Program-made: the position numbers and the translations under genes
Notes under the pieces: model-generated
Seen by the model: the letters and a program-made list of their open reading frames with translations, nothing else
Database searches by the model: none
Told to the model about the DNA's origin: nothing
NCBI GenBank assembly: GCA_947630115.1
Contig: CANRGG010000006.1
Location: 1 to 64,000 of the forward strand
Length of the DNA: 64,000 bases
Direction of reading: 5' to 3'
Source of the DNA: an uncultured Clostridia bacterium
GTDB lineage: Bacteria > Bacillota > Clostridia > Christensenellales > Borkfalkiaceae
Shown here: positions 1 through 10,523 of the stretch, piece by piece
Position numbering within the stretch: position 1 is the first letter of the stretch
Layout: each line of letters opens with the position of its first letter

Positions 1-156
1 CAGATGTATGATAACAACACGATCATCGACGGCGAGACGGACTATACGACGGAGTTCGATTATGATACCAACATGGAGGACCTGGCGGGCGACGACTCTC
101 TGCCACCCGATCTCAAAGACAGTATCGGCGGCTATTACGACACGCTGAAACCGTAA
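1..156 (+). CDS. C-terminal fragment of an unidentified protein upstream of moxR
   Basis: An open frame runs from the first base of the window to a TAA, giving 51 residues. The fragment is strongly acidic and rich in Asp, Tyr and Thr, and ends DTLKP. It is not in the ORF track because the start lies outside the window. It is followed by an 80-nt AT-rich gap and then moxR on the same strand, with no clear terminator between them, so it is probably an earlier gene of the MoxR/VWA operon. No domain can be recognised in what is visible. Confidence 0.6.
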   Translation, partial: QMYDNNTIIDGETDYTTEFDYDTNMEDLAGDDSLPPDLKDSIGGYYDTLKP

Positions 157-235
157 ACGTAACCACAAAACTCAAAACAAGAATAAAAACTTAAAAATCT
201 AAAAAAATAAAATCACAGGAGTGAGGAGTAAAACC

Positions 236-1354
236 ATGGCACAAATCAACGAACAAAACATTGCACAATTCAGCGAGAAATGCAAGAACATCTTTACGCA
301 GGTTGAGCGCGATATGATCGGTCAGAAAGACGTCATCGAGGGCACGATCATCGCGATGATCGCCGGCGGTAACGTTCTGCTCGAAGGTGTCCCCGGCGTC
401 GGCAAGACCCGTCTTGTCCGGTCCCTCGGCCGCGTCTTCAACCTTCCCTTCTCGAGAATCCAGTTCACCCCCGACCTGATGCCTGCCGACGTTACCGGTA
501 CGAACATCATCGTCAAGGGCGACGACGGCAACTCCAGATTCGAATTCCAGCCCGGTCCTATTTTCAGCAACATCATCCTTGCCGATGAAATCAACCGTGC
601 GACCCCCAAGACCCAGTCGGCACTCCTCGAGGCCATGCAGGAACACACCGTCACCGTCATGGGCGTGTCCAGACCCCTTCAGGAACCGTTCTTCGTCCTT
701 GCAACGCAGAACCCGATCGAGCAAGATGGTACCTATCCTCTTCCCGAGGCTCAGATGGACCGTTTCATGCTGAAAATTTTGGTCACCAACCCCTCGCTCA
801 ACGAGCTGATGGAAATCGTCAACATGACGCAGAAGACCATGGCCGAAGTTGCGGACGCGGCATGCTCCGGCGCAGAGCTGCTTGAAATGCGCAAGACCGC
901 GAACCAGATCCCCGTTGCGACCGAGGTCATGAAATATGCGATGACGCTTTGCTCGGCGACCCACCCCGACAGCGAATGCGCGACGGAAGTTGCAAAGAAA
1001 TACGTCCGTCTCGGCGCCAGCCCCCGTGCAGGCCAGGCACTCATCACCTGTGCGAAGGTCAAGGCGCTCCTCAAGGGCCGCTACAACGTCGCATACAGCG
1101 ATATCAACGAGCTCGCATATCCCGTTCTTCGTCACCGTATCAAGCTGAACTTCGAGGCGGTCGCAGAGCGTATTTCCGCCGATAAGATCATCTCCATGAT
1201 CATCGACGAACTCAACAAGACCTTTAAGATCAATCCCGTGAAGGCAAGCGAAGCGCCCGCAAGACCTGCTGCCGCACCGGCTGAGAATGATACTGCGGAT
1301 TCGCAGGAGGAAAACGGAAAGAAAGCAAAGAAGGGCCTCCTCGGGAGGAAGTAA
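236..1354 (+). CDS. MoxR-family AAA+ ATPase
   Basis: This is a 372-residue AAA+ ATPase of the MoxR family. The family is known as chaperone-like ATPases that work with VWA-domain partners to mature or assemble other proteins. Walker A (GVPGVGKT) is at about residues 51-58, Walker B (LADEINRA) at about 113, and the ATQNP sensor motif follows. After the usual MoxR core there is an Ala/Pro-rich tail of about 35 residues ending in a Lys-rich cluster. The ORF track starts at GTG 221, but ATG 236 is better because a GGAGTGAGGAG Shine-Dalgarno stretch lies just before it. DUF58 and two VWA proteins follow directly, which is the classic MoxR operon arrangement. Its substrate cannot be read from the sequence. 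Confidence 0.92.
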   Translation: MAQINEQNIAQFSEKCKNIFTQVERDMIGQKDVIEGTIIAMIAGGNVLLEGVPGVGKTRLVRSLGRVFNLPFSRIQFTPDLMPADVTGTNIIVKGDDGNSRFEFQPGPIFSNIILADEINRATPKTQSALLEAMQEHTVTVMGVSRPLQEPFFVLATQNPIEQDGTYPLPEAQMDRFMLKILVTNPSLNELMEIVNMTQKTMAEVADAACSGAELLEMRKTANQIPVATEVMKYAMTLCSATHPDSECATEVAKKYVRLGASPRAGQALITCAKVKALLKGRYNVAYSDINELAYPVLRHRIKLNFEAVAERISADKIISMIIDELNKTFKINPVKASEAPARPAAAPAENDTADSQEENGKKAKKGLLGRK

Positions 1355-1384
1355 TTTCAAAATACTACTCTTCGGGAGGAAATA

Positions 1385-2284
1385 ATGAAAGTCTCTTATT
1401 TGAACGATAACTTTTTCAGTCGTTTGGAGACTCTGGCGTTGAATCTGAGAGCGGATCTTGCGGGTTATTTCGGCGGTAAACATCTCGTCAAGACCTACGG
1501 TCAGACGGTTGAATTTGCCGACTACCGCGAATACCAACTCGGGGACGATATCCGGCGTATCGACTGGAACTTATACGGTCGTTTGGAGAAATATTATCTG
1601 AAACTGTTCACGGACGAGCGGCAGATGCAGGTACAGATCTTTCTGGACTGCTCTGCGTCGATGGAGAAAGCCGATCCGACAAAGGCAGCCTATGCCGTTG
1701 CCTTTGCTGCGGCGCTCGGCTTCCTCGCCGTGCACAACATGGATAAGGTTACCTTCAAACAGATCAAAGGCGACCGCGCCGAGGACCCCCTCGGAACGAT
1801 CGTCGGAAAAAACACATTCTTCAGAGCAGTCAATCAGCTCGAAAATATTACTTTCGACGATGAAGCGCACATCAGCACCGCAGTGACGAGTTGCCCGGAT
1901 ACTTCGACGAACAATGGGCTTTCCGTCATCATTTCCGATTTCTTTGATGAACGCGATTGGAAAAAAGCGGTGGATTATCTTGTTTTCAAGAAAAGGCAGG
2001 TCTTGCTCGTGCAGATCCTGTCTCCGGATGAAGCCGATCCTTCTTACAGCGGAAGAGTCAACCTGATCGACGCCGAGTCGCTCGACCTTTTGGACGAGAA
2101 GAACATGAAGCTGAGGATCACGCGCAGCATGCAATCCGCTTATCAGGACGCTTTGAACGATTTCATCGGCTCTTTGAAGGAGTTCTGCGCATCGCGCGGA
2201 GCGGATTTCATCTCCGTGACCAGCGATAAGCCCATCGAAAAAGTGATTTTCGAACAGCTTCTAAAGGTAGGTATCATGGCATGA
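1385..2284 (+). CDS. DUF58 domain protein
   Basis: This 299-residue protein has the DUF58 hallmark (YREYQLGDDIRRIDWN, about residues 45-60). Next comes a VWA-like beta strand with a MIDAS-type motif (LDCSASM, about residue 88). DUF58 proteins are regularly encoded beside MoxR ATPases and are thought to be adaptors or partners. There is no signal peptide or membrane segment, so it is probably cytosolic. The SD is GGGAGGA just before ATG 1385. Its stop overlaps the next start (ATGA at 2281), which suggests translational coupling with the BatA-like membrane protein. Confidence 0.9.
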   Translation: MKVSYLNDNFFSRLETLALNLRADLAGYFGGKHLVKTYGQTVEFADYREYQLGDDIRRIDWNLYGRLEKYYLKLFTDERQMQVQIFLDCSASMEKADPTKAAYAVAFAAALGFLAVHNMDKVTFKQIKGDRAEDPLGTIVGKNTFFRAVNQLENITFDDEAHISTAVTSCPDTSTNNGLSVIISDFFDERDWKKAVDYLVFKKRQVLLVQILSPDEADPSYSGRVNLIDAESLDLLDEKNMKLRITRSMQSAYQDALNDFIGSLKEFCASRGADFISVTSDKPIEKVIFEQLLKVGIMA

Positions 2285-4311
2285 ATTTTCTTACTGCTTT
2301 AGGCTTTTTGGGACTTCTGGGTATCGCGATCCTTGTCCTTATTTATATTCTCAAGCCGAATTTTCAGCAGAAGATCGTTTCCAGTACGTTCATCTGGAAA
2401 CTGAGCTTGAGGTATAAGAAGAAGAGGATCCCGATCAACCGTTTCAGACAGATCCTGCTTTTGATCTGCCAGATCCTCATTATTACGGCATGTTCCTTCA
2501 TTTTGGCGCAACCCTATATCCCCACGACGGAGGATATCCGCTACGGGACGGAAGAGGTCGTGGTCATCGACGCGTCCGCGAACATGAATGCGGTGTACTC
2601 GGGGGCGACGAGCGATTCTTCTTCCCGCTTTGACAGGGCGATCGAGGATACGCTGACGGTCGCAAGGGATGTCATGTTGGAAAGAGACGGCGCAGTCACC
2701 GTCATCCTTGCGGACGAAGAGCCCAGACTTCTTTTGACGGGCGTCCGCGGACAGGAAGGTTACAATGAGCTTGAAATGACGCTCGGCGGACTGGAATGCA
2801 CCTTCGGTCACTGCGATATGGAGGCCGCGATGATGCTGGCCCGCAGACAGGTCGACATCAACCCCCAGGCGCGCGTCCGCGTTTACTCGGGCACGAAGTA
2901 CTATGGGGGCGGCGATGCCGAATTCATCAATCTTTCGGATAACTCGGCGGAGTTCAACGTTGCGGTTCTGAGCTGTACGCCCACGCTCGAAGAGAACGAG
3001 TACGTGTTCAACATCGAAGTCGCCTGCTACGGTTCGGAAGCGGCGGGCGCGACGAGAGAGCGTACCCTCGAGATCACGGTCATCGGCGCAGACGACGGGA
3101 ACGGCAACGTTTCGAATTTGCCCACTCTTTACAAACAGGTCGTTTTCAACCCCCAGCCTTCCGTGGAAGGGGACTGGTGGGAGGACGTCCAGACGCTCAC
3201 CGTCCGTGCGACGGATGCGGAGATCGGCGGAAGCTCTACCAACCTCTTTGCGTCTTATGAGGAAGTCAGAGTCGAGTTCCGCGATACTTACGATTCCTTC
3301 CCGGAGGACGACTCCCTCTACGTTTACGGCGGCCAGAGAGACGAGATCAGGATCCAGTATTATACGACAGACGCGAACTCCTTCTATTATGTCGGTTTCC
3401 ACGTTCTGCAAAACGTCATGAGAGACACGCGCGATATCGTCTTTACGCAGGTAACGGACGAGTCTAGTGTTGCGATCGAGGGCTATGACTTCTACGTGTT
3501 CGAGCACGGGATCCCGGCGGTCGTCAAATCCAACGGTTTGCCCAAGGACGGTGTCGTCATCTTCTGCGATCCCGATAAGTCGATCAACAATCTCTGCGAC
3601 ATCGAGATCAACGAGAAGGTGACGCTTCCGGAATTCACCTATCTTGAAAGCGGCGATCCGAGTCCGCTCACGCAGTATATCCAGCCCGACCGTTTCGGCC
3701 TGAGCGAGTATACCAAAGTCGTCAACATCGGCGAATTTGACCCGCTCCTGTATTGCGGCGGCGACCCGGTCCTTCTTTCGATGAATACCGAGGACACGAA
3801 AGTGGTCGTGATGCCGTTCAACATCAACATGTCGAGCATGTCCGTCGAGTGGGACTTCATGATCCTGCTCTATAACATGATCAACCATTACATGCCTTTG
3901 ACGGTCACGAGCTACCTCTATGAGATCGGCGATACCGTTACCCTGAACTGCAAGGGTCCCACGCTTTCGGTGAGAGACAGCATGAACCAGCCTCCCATCG
4001 ACCCGGCGACGGGGCAACCCGGCACGGGCGACTATAAGGAATTCCCGACCCAGATCAAACTCACGGAGCGCGGCACGTACACCTTTACGGTGCTCGGCGC
4101 GATCTTCGATGAGGACAACGAAGAAAGAAAGGTCTTTGTCAAGATCTCGACTGCGGAAAGCAATATTTTCCATGAGGGCGAGGTCCACACGGAGATCGAA
4201 AACGGCACGAACGAAAGGAACAGCGGCGACGACCTTCTCGTTTACTTTGCGGCGGCACTTGTGGCATTGCTCTTTGTCGAGTGGTGGCTGCAGACGAGAG
4301 AAAACTATTGA
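2281..4311 (+). CDS. BatA-like membrane protein with degenerate VWA domain
   Basis: This 676-residue protein starts with two hydrophobic helices separated by a basic loop (about residues 5-25 and 58-80), the typical N-terminal module of aerotolerance (BatA-type) proteins. A VWA-like region follows (VVVIDASANM, about residue 95) in which the last MIDAS Ser is replaced by Asn. A long Thr/Asp/Glu-rich extracellular-type region then leads to a C-terminal transmembrane helix (YFAAALVALLFVEWW). The topology suggests a large domain outside the membrane held by helices at both ends. It overlaps the DUF58 gene by 4 nt and lies 12 nt before the next VWA gene. Related operons are known as MoxR/Bat clusters; the role here is inferred from that similarity. 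Confidence 0.82.
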   Translation: MNFLTALGFLGLLGIAILVLIYILKPNFQQKIVSSTFIWKLSLRYKKKRIPINRFRQILLLICQILIITACSFILAQPYIPTTEDIRYGTEEVVVIDASANMNAVYSGATSDSSSRFDRAIEDTLTVARDVMLERDGAVTVILADEEPRLLLTGVRGQEGYNELEMTLGGLECTFGHCDMEAAMMLARRQVDINPQARVRVYSGTKYYGGGDAEFINLSDNSAEFNVAVLSCTPTLEENEYVFNIEVACYGSEAAGATRERTLEITVIGADDGNGNVSNLPTLYKQVVFNPQPSVEGDWWEDVQTLTVRATDAEIGGSSTNLFASYEEVRVEFRDTYDSFPEDDSLYVYGGQRDEIRIQYYTTDANSFYYVGFHVLQNVMRDTRDIVFTQVTDESSVAIEGYDFYVFEHGIPAVVKSNGLPKDGVVIFCDPDKSINNLCDIEINEKVTLPEFTYLESGDPSPLTQYIQPDRFGLSEYTKVVNIGEFDPLLYCGGDPVLLSMNTEDTKVVVMPFNINMSSMSVEWDFMILLYNMINHYMPLTVTSYLYEIGDTVTLNCKGPTLSVRDSMNQPPIDPATGQPGTGDYKEFPTQIKLTERGTYTFTVLGAIFDEDNEERKVFVKISTAESNIFHEGEVHTEIENGTNERNSGDDLLVYFAAALVALLFVEWWLQTRENY

Positions 4312-4323
4312 TAGGAGGGAGTT

Positions 4324-7239
4324 ATGACGAACTTCAAAGTAGAATTTTTGATCAGCCCCTGGCTGTTGCTTTTGTTGATCCCCGCATTATTTCTCACCTT
4401 CTTTCCGTATTTCAGAATGGCGAAGAGATACAGAAAGACGAGAAACCGTATCGTTTCGATCGTTTTGCATGTGATCATCATGGTACTCTGCATCAGCGTA
4501 TTGTCGGGAATGAAATTCTCCTACGATATGCGGAATGAGAAGAACGAACTTGTCATTCTGGTGGATACCTCTTACAGCAATGACGATGAAGAGGCGCGTG
4601 CGGAAAAAGCAAACTTTATCTATAACGTCGTCGAAGCGAACGACAATATCAGTAAGATCGCCGTGGTCAAGTTCGGTTACGATCAGGAGACTGTCCTTGC
4701 GATGGGAGATTACGACGCGGATACCGTTCTCGACCGTCTGGATTTCTCGGACGATCCCGATACGACCGCGACAGATATCCGTGCCGCGCTCGAATATGCC
4801 TGGAACCCGACGACGAAGAGCAGCGCGGAAGGCTTGATCTCGAACGAGGATACGGCAAAGACGGCGAAGATCCTTCTGATCAGCGACGGTTTGCAGACCG
4901 ACCAGGACGCGTTGACGCTCGTGAGAGCGATCAACTCCGACGGGATCCGCGTCGATACCGTCCAGTTCTCGAGCGAGTTCCGGGATGAAGCGCGGATCGT
5001 GGGCGTGACGTTCCCCGAACAGAACCTTGCGGTGAGCGAAAACTTTGACATGGAGATCGCGATTCAATCGGATTTCCAAGGATCGATCGTTGTGGACGGG
5101 ACCGATGACGACGGGAGCGCGCAGAAAGATCTCCCTTCCCAGACGGTCAACGTCATCAGCGGCATGAACACCGTGAGATTTTCCTATGCGTTCAACACGC
5201 CCGGACATCATGAGCTCTCGTTCCGTATCACGAGCGAGGACGACACGATCTCCGAGAACAATACTTATTACGCGTACTACGACCTCATTGAATTCAACAA
5301 GGTGCTCGTGATCGAGCGCTATGACGACGAGTCGGAACAACTTGTCCCCATTCTCGACAAAAAGGCAGATGAGAGCAACTATTACGACGTGACGGTGGCA
5401 CGCTTCTCCGATTTCGACAGTATCCCCAAGTCGGTGGAAGAAATGAGAGCGTATGACCAGATCATTCTCGTCAACATCTCGCACGAGGACATGGGGCAGA
5501 TCGACGTTGCCTTTGAGCTCAACCTCAACAACTATGCTTACACCTATGGCGGCGGTGTCCTTACCATCGGCGGCCAGGAACGCGATTCCAGCGGCCAGGT
5601 CGTGATGGAGACGGTGGACGGCCAGAGCGTGCCGAAGCCGCATTCCTACGACCATGAGGACATGAAGGATTCGACCTATCAGAGAATGCTTCCCGTCGAG
5701 GCGATCGACTATACTCCGCCGATCGCGATCGCGATCATCCTCGACCAATCCGGTTCCATGGCGCAGGGCGGTACGTCGGCGGGTACGCCGCTCGAAGTCG
5801 CGGGCGCCGGTGCGCTTGCCTGCGTTGACGCGCTCAACCAGAGAGACTGGGTCGGCATCATGGGCCTTCGGGAATCCTATACGACGGCACTCGATATGAC
5901 GCCTTGCACCCAGAAGAACAGGATCCGCGCGGCGATCAACGAAGCGACCAAGGAAGCAAACGGCAGCACGATGTACTATCCCGCGCTGGACCGCGCCTGC
6001 CTTGCCCTCAGCTCCCTGACGAGCGTGGAAAGAAGACACATCATCCTGATCTCCGATGGTGGACACTACGACTTCTTCGATACCAACGATGAGGGAGCTC
6101 TGTCCTGGAAGTCCATTTTCGAGCGCAGCTCGAATGCGGACATCACCGTCTCGGTCGTCCAGATCGGCGACGCGGCGGAGCCGACGGCGGATATTCAGAG
6201 CCTCTGCGATTTCACGGGCGGCAGAGCTTATTGCGTTCCCTTCAATAAGATCGATCAGCTTCCCCAGATGATGCTTGAAGAGATCGAAATGCCCGAAGTT
6301 TCCGGCGTGAACGCGTCGGAGAAATACAGCCCCGAGATCAACACCCGTACTTCCATCACGGGTACGGACGTCACGCAGGAAATGCTCAACGAGATCACGA
6401 TGACCGGCTTCTTCGGCTCGAGAGCCAAGAGTGGCGGCGAAGTGGTCGTCCCGCTCAATGCCAAGTTCGTTCCGCTCTATGCGCAGTGGGAGTACGGCAG
6501 AGGCATGGTCGGAAGTTTCATGTGCGATCTGAACGGCTATTGGTCGCAGGAGTTTTTGGATAGTAAAGAAGCGGGCGTGCCGATCATCAACAATATCGTG
6601 TCGGCGCTGATGCCCAAGACAAATATCCGCGCGCAGGCGCTCAACGCCGAGTTTACCGAGGACAACTACCGAACGCAAGTCAGTGTATTCGGCGAGATCG
6701 AATTGGGCAAGAAACTCGTCGCGGTGGTCGAAGCTCCCGCCGAGGAGGGCTCGTTCGAAGTCCCGCCTCCGACGGTATTCGATCTGAGCAAGGAAACCGC
6801 GGGCGGAAACCGTTTCACCTTCGAGAACAAGGTTCCCGGGATCCATAAGGTGACGATTTTGCGGGTCAGCAGCGATCTCGATATCGGCACCGTCACAAGC
6901 GTCGATGATATCACCGATTACGACGCGATCCTCGAGAGTTATCGGGTATTCGGATATTCGGAGGAATACAACGTGTTCCGGGATCCTGCGACGGAAGGCG
7001 CGGAACTTCTCCAGAGGATTGCCGAGTACGGCGACGGGACATTCCTGGATCCGAGGGACGTCGAAACGGTCTATGACGGATTCGAAGATCTCCATAAAGA
7101 ATGGGATCCCCGTCTCGCATTTATCATTATCTCTTTGATTCTCTTCCTGCTCGATGTTGCAGTCCGCAAGTTCAAGTGGAAATGGCCGCATGAAGTTTTG
7201 CGTGACCGTAAGGCGAGGAGGGCTATGGCGAGGGATTGA
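4324..7239 (+). CDS. Large membrane-anchored protein with two VWA domains
   Basis: This is a 971-residue protein. The N-terminus has two membrane helices (about residues 8-28 and 42-62). A first VWA domain with an intact MIDAS start (LVDTSYS, about residue 80) follows. After a region resembling the glutamine-amidotransferase-like fold often found in such proteins (about 320-430) comes a second VWA domain (ILDQSGSM, about residue 476; then ISDGGHYD). The C-terminus has one membrane helix (LAFIIISLILFLLDVAV) and a basic cytosolic tail. The SD is GGAGGGAG before ATG 4324. It is the third partner of the MoxR ATPase in this operon, and its two metal-ion adhesion sites suggest protein-protein binding at the membrane. 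Confidence 0.85.
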   Translation: MTNFKVEFLISPWLLLLLIPALFLTFFPYFRMAKRYRKTRNRIVSIVLHVIIMVLCISVLSGMKFSYDMRNEKNELVILVDTSYSNDDEEARAEKANFIYNVVEANDNISKIAVVKFGYDQETVLAMGDYDADTVLDRLDFSDDPDTTATDIRAALEYAWNPTTKSSAEGLISNEDTAKTAKILLISDGLQTDQDALTLVRAINSDGIRVDTVQFSSEFRDEARIVGVTFPEQNLAVSENFDMEIAIQSDFQGSIVVDGTDDDGSAQKDLPSQTVNVISGMNTVRFSYAFNTPGHHELSFRITSEDDTISENNTYYAYYDLIEFNKVLVIERYDDESEQLVPILDKKADESNYYDVTVARFSDFDSIPKSVEEMRAYDQIILVNISHEDMGQIDVAFELNLNNYAYTYGGGVLTIGGQERDSSGQVVMETVDGQSVPKPHSYDHEDMKDSTYQRMLPVEAIDYTPPIAIAIILDQSGSMAQGGTSAGTPLEVAGAGALACVDALNQRDWVGIMGLRESYTTALDMTPCTQKNRIRAAINEATKEANGSTMYYPALDRACLALSSLTSVERRHIILISDGGHYDFFDTNDEGALSWKSIFERSSNADITVSVVQIGDAAEPTADIQSLCDFTGGRAYCVPFNKIDQLPQMMLEEIEMPEVSGVNASEKYSPEINTRTSITGTDVTQEMLNEITMTGFFGSRAKSGGEVVVPLNAKFVPLYAQWEYGRGMVGSFMCDLNGYWSQEFLDSKEAGVPIINNIVSALMPKTNIRAQALNAEFTEDNYRTQVSVFGEIELGKKLVAVVEAPAEEGSFEVPPPTVFDLSKETAGGNRFTFENKVPGIHKVTILRVSSDLDIGTVTSVDDITDYDAILESYRVFGYSEEYNVFRDPATEGAELLQRIAEYGDGTFLDPRDVETVYDGFEDLHKEWDPRLAFIIISLILFLLDVAVRKFKWKWPHEVLRDRKARRAMARD

Positions 7240-7343
7240 TCTCCGGCGCCGCTCAAGGGACGGAAGGTTTCGCCTTCCGGTCCCGGGCGCGGTCGGGATT
7301 GATAAAAACCCAGACTACCCAATTTCAAAATAAGGAAGAAACA

Positions 7344-10300
7344 ATGAAAAAATTTATTCTTTACATTTCAATATGCCTTATGGTTTGCCTTGGCGCGATC
7401 GGGCTTTCGGCTTGCAGCCCCCGGCTTCGGGTGCCCCTCAATCTGAAAGTCGATATCGTGCGGCAGGAGGTCACCTGGGCGCCCGTTGACGGAGTGATCC
7501 GCTATCGGTACGAGATCAACGGAGAGGAGAGCACGACCCGGACGACTTCTGTGTCCATCGAGCACCTGCCCGAAGGCTCCTATACCGTGCGCGTCCGCGC
7601 GGAGAGCGACGGAAAGAAAAACCGCAACTCGCAGTGGACGGAGGAAGTCGAATTCACGAAGGAAAAGGAGGACGGGCTCGCCCATCGTCTCATCAACGGC
7701 GGGAAAGAGTTCGAAGTTTCGGGCGTGGGCAGTATCACGGCGGCGAACATCGTGATCGATCCCGTGTTCAGAGGGCTTCCCGTCACCAAGATTGCCGATT
7801 CCGCGTTTGCGAATACGGGGCGGATCGCGACGATCGAGATCCCCGAGAGCGTGACGACGATCGGCGCGCGTGCCTTCTATAACTGCGCGGCTTTGGAAAA
7901 CATCGTCATTCCCGAGTCGGTCAATTCGATCGGTAACTATGCTTTCCAGCGGTGCCGGGCGCTGACTTCGGTCACCCTTCCCAGCACCCTTCCCGCGATC
8001 AACGACTATACCTTTGCGAACTGCTCGGCTCTGACGCAGGTGAATATCGGCAACAGCGTGAAGACGATCGGCAGATATGCTTTCTCGGACTGCCAGGAAC
8101 TTGACAGTATCAAAATTCCCGATAACGTCGAAAGCATCGGCGAATTTGCGTTCTACCACTGCATTTCGGCTATGGACGCGACGGTCGGCGACGGCGTCAA
8201 GACGATCGGGAAGAGCGCGTTCGGCGGCTGCACTGCCATGACGAGCCTCAAGCTCGGCAGCGGGCTCGAAACGATCGACGAGAGAGCGTTCTCGGAATGC
8301 ACCAACCTTACCGATATCGATCTCGGAACGAGCGTGCAGACGATCGGAGTCGCCGCTTTCATGAGCGATTCCGCACTGCAGAAGATCACGATCCCCGATT
8401 GCGTAAAACAGATCGCACAGGGCGCCTTTGCGTCTTGCGCGAGCCTGAACGACGTCAAGATCGGTTCCGGGCTTGAATTTCTGGCATACCAGGCATTCGT
8501 CGACACCAAACTTTACAACGATCAGATGAACGCAAAAGAGGGTCCTGTCTATATCGATACTTGGCTCGTCGCCAACTCGAACCTTGAGGCGCAGACGATG
8601 GAAATCAAAGGGGAGACTGTCGGAATTGCGGAATATGCCCTGATCGGCTCCAATAATCTGCAAGGTCTGAACATTCCCAATTCTGTTGTTTATATCAACA
8701 ACAGCGCCGGTCTCCAGCTCGCGAGCCTTGCCTCCATTCAATTCGGCAGCGGTGTTAAAAACATCGGTTCCGCGGCGTTCGGAAACTGTTTGGTTTTGAC
8801 GAACATCACGTTCGGCGACGGGCTCGAATATATCGGACCGAACGCCTTTGCGAATGCGCGTCTTTTGACTTCGATCAAGTTTGGTACGAGCGGAAATCTG
8901 AAAACGATCGACGAGAGAGCATTTTCCGGCTGCACCGCGTTGACCCAAGTGATCCTTCCCGAAGGCTTGGAAACGATCGGTGTTTCCGCGTTCAGAAACT
9001 GCGAGCAGCTGACAAGTGTCGATCTTCCCAGCTCCTTGCAGACGATCGCAACGCAGGCGTTTACGGGGTGCGGCTTCTTCAACTCCACCTATGCGATCGA
9101 GGGAACGATCGACTTCCAGACGGGTACCGTCTATGCGGACGGTTGGGTCGTCGGCTTTATTGAAGAACTCGCCGGCGGCGGCAGCGGCGGCAGGATCATG
9201 CTCTACATCAAAGAGGGGACAGTCGGCATCGCGAACTATGCTTTCAACGATAATGAAACCATTTCGCAGGTCGTGATCCCCGACAGCGTCAAGACGATCG
9301 GCTATGCGGCGTTCTACAAGAACGACATTCTGGAGTCGGTCGTGCTCCCGAAGGGACTCGAGGCGATCCCCGATTTCTGCTTCTATCAGTGCCCGGTCCT
9401 TGCAAGACTCGGCGATGATCAGCTGACGCTTGAAGCTAATGTCATCAACATTCCGGATTCCGTCAAGACGATCGGCCGCAGCGCCTTCTATAAGTGCAGC
9501 TCCTTGGGCATGGTCGCGGGAAGCTCGACGGGCTTCAACACCGTCAGGATCTCCGCGTCCGTCGAGGAGATCGGGAACAACGCCTTCCTTGCGGACTCCG
9601 GTATCTTCCATCTGGAATTTGCGCTTGAAAACGCACATTTGAAAACGATCGGCGACAAGGCGTTCAACGGCTGCAACAGTATTGATGAATTCACCCTTCC
9701 GGACTCGGTCGAGACGATCGGTTCGTACTGCTTCGAGAAGTGCTACGGCCTTGTGACGGCAAATCTCGGCGGCGTGAAGGAGATCGGCCCCTATGCCTTC
9801 TCTCAGTGCTACGCCCTGACGACGATGCACATTCCCGACACGACGACGGTCATCAGAGACCATGCGTTCTATTGGTGCAACGTTCTGGAAACTCTGACAC
9901 TCGGCAGCGGATTGGAGACCATCGAAGACCATGCCTTCTATGCAAACCTTGCGTTGAAGTCGCTGGCGCTTCCCGGGAACCTCAAGACGATCGAAATGCA
10001 GGCGTTCAGACATTGCCAGGGACTTCAAAGCCTTGTCCTGAGCAAGGACGTCGATGTGATCGGCAACCACGTGTTCTACGACTGCAGAGAGCTGACGATC
10101 TATACGGACGCGTCCGAAGCGCCCGAGGGCTGGGCGAGACTGTGGAACTCCTCGTTCCGTCCGATCATCTGGAACGCGCGTCTTTCGACGAAGGGCGATT
10201 ATGTCGTCTCGTTTGTCAAGTCGGTTGAGAATTGCAGCCTGATCGTCAACGACAGAGTGGCATTCTCCACGCGGCTGGGAGATCCTTACCGCGAAGGCTT

Positions 10301-10484
10301 CAAGTTTGCGGGTTGGACGACCGTTTCCGGTACCGATCCCGAATTTGACGGCGGCGTCGTCATGAACGGCACGAGACCGCCCAAGGCGACCGATCCCGAT
10401 ACGGGCGCAGTTCTGGAAGAGCCCGCATTCATCGCGGGTGCGCCGATCGGCTCGACGCTCTATGCGGTTTGGGACGCGATCTAA
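7344..10484 (+). CDS. BspA-type leucine-rich-repeat lipoprotein
   Basis: This 1046-residue protein starts with a lipoprotein signal peptide (MKKFILYIS..., lipobox LSAC, Cys about 24). A fibronectin-III-like domain comes first (about 30-110), then more than twenty LRR_5 (BspA/TpLRR) repeats of about 23 residues, with the recurring pattern KTIGxxAFxxCxxL. Near the C-terminus is an InlB B-repeat-like motif (FKFAGWTTV). Such proteins are exported and usually bind host or neighbouring-cell surfaces. The ORF track starts 36 codons too early: ATG 7344 has an AAGGAAG SD and opens the signal peptide. It follows the VWA gene by 104 nt. That gap holds an imperfect hairpin (GGAAGG/CCTTCC) without a T-run, so read-through from the MoxR operon is likely. 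Confidence 0.88.
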   Translation: MKKFILYISICLMVCLGAIGLSACSPRLRVPLNLKVDIVRQEVTWAPVDGVIRYRYEINGEESTTRTTSVSIEHLPEGSYTVRVRAESDGKKNRNSQWTEEVEFTKEKEDGLAHRLINGGKEFEVSGVGSITAANIVIDPVFRGLPVTKIADSAFANTGRIATIEIPESVTTIGARAFYNCAALENIVIPESVNSIGNYAFQRCRALTSVTLPSTLPAINDYTFANCSALTQVNIGNSVKTIGRYAFSDCQELDSIKIPDNVESIGEFAFYHCISAMDATVGDGVKTIGKSAFGGCTAMTSLKLGSGLETIDERAFSECTNLTDIDLGTSVQTIGVAAFMSDSALQKITIPDCVKQIAQGAFASCASLNDVKIGSGLEFLAYQAFVDTKLYNDQMNAKEGPVYIDTWLVANSNLEAQTMEIKGETVGIAEYALIGSNNLQGLNIPNSVVYINNSAGLQLASLASIQFGSGVKNIGSAAFGNCLVLTNITFGDGLEYIGPNAFANARLLTSIKFGTSGNLKTIDERAFSGCTALTQVILPEGLETIGVSAFRNCEQLTSVDLPSSLQTIATQAFTGCGFFNSTYAIEGTIDFQTGTVYADGWVVGFIEELAGGGSGGRIMLYIKEGTVGIANYAFNDNETISQVVIPDSVKTIGYAAFYKNDILESVVLPKGLEAIPDFCFYQCPVLARLGDDQLTLEANVINIPDSVKTIGRSAFYKCSSLGMVAGSSTGFNTVRISASVEEIGNNAFLADSGIFHLEFALENAHLKTIGDKAFNGCNSIDEFTLPDSVETIGSYCFEKCYGLVTANLGGVKEIGPYAFSQCYALTTMHIPDTTTVIRDHAFYWCNVLETLTLGSGLETIEDHAFYANLALKSLALPGNLKTIEMQAFRHCQGLQSLVLSKDVDVIGNHVFYDCRELTIYTDASEAPEGWARLWNSSFRPIIWNARLSTKGDYVVSFVKSVENCSLIVNDRVAFSTRLGDPYREGFKFAGWTTVSGTDPEFDGGVVMNGTRPPKATDPDTGAVLEEPAFIAGAPIGSTLYAVWDAI

Positions 10485-10523
10485 CTCCAAGCCCCGGTAA
10501 AAGGGGGAGAATAAATTAAAATC

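Noticed and set aside
4387-7191. Antisense ORF of 934 codons opposite the double-VWA gene
   Set aside because: The sense frame has clear VWA motifs and an SD; the antisense frame is a compositional shadow.
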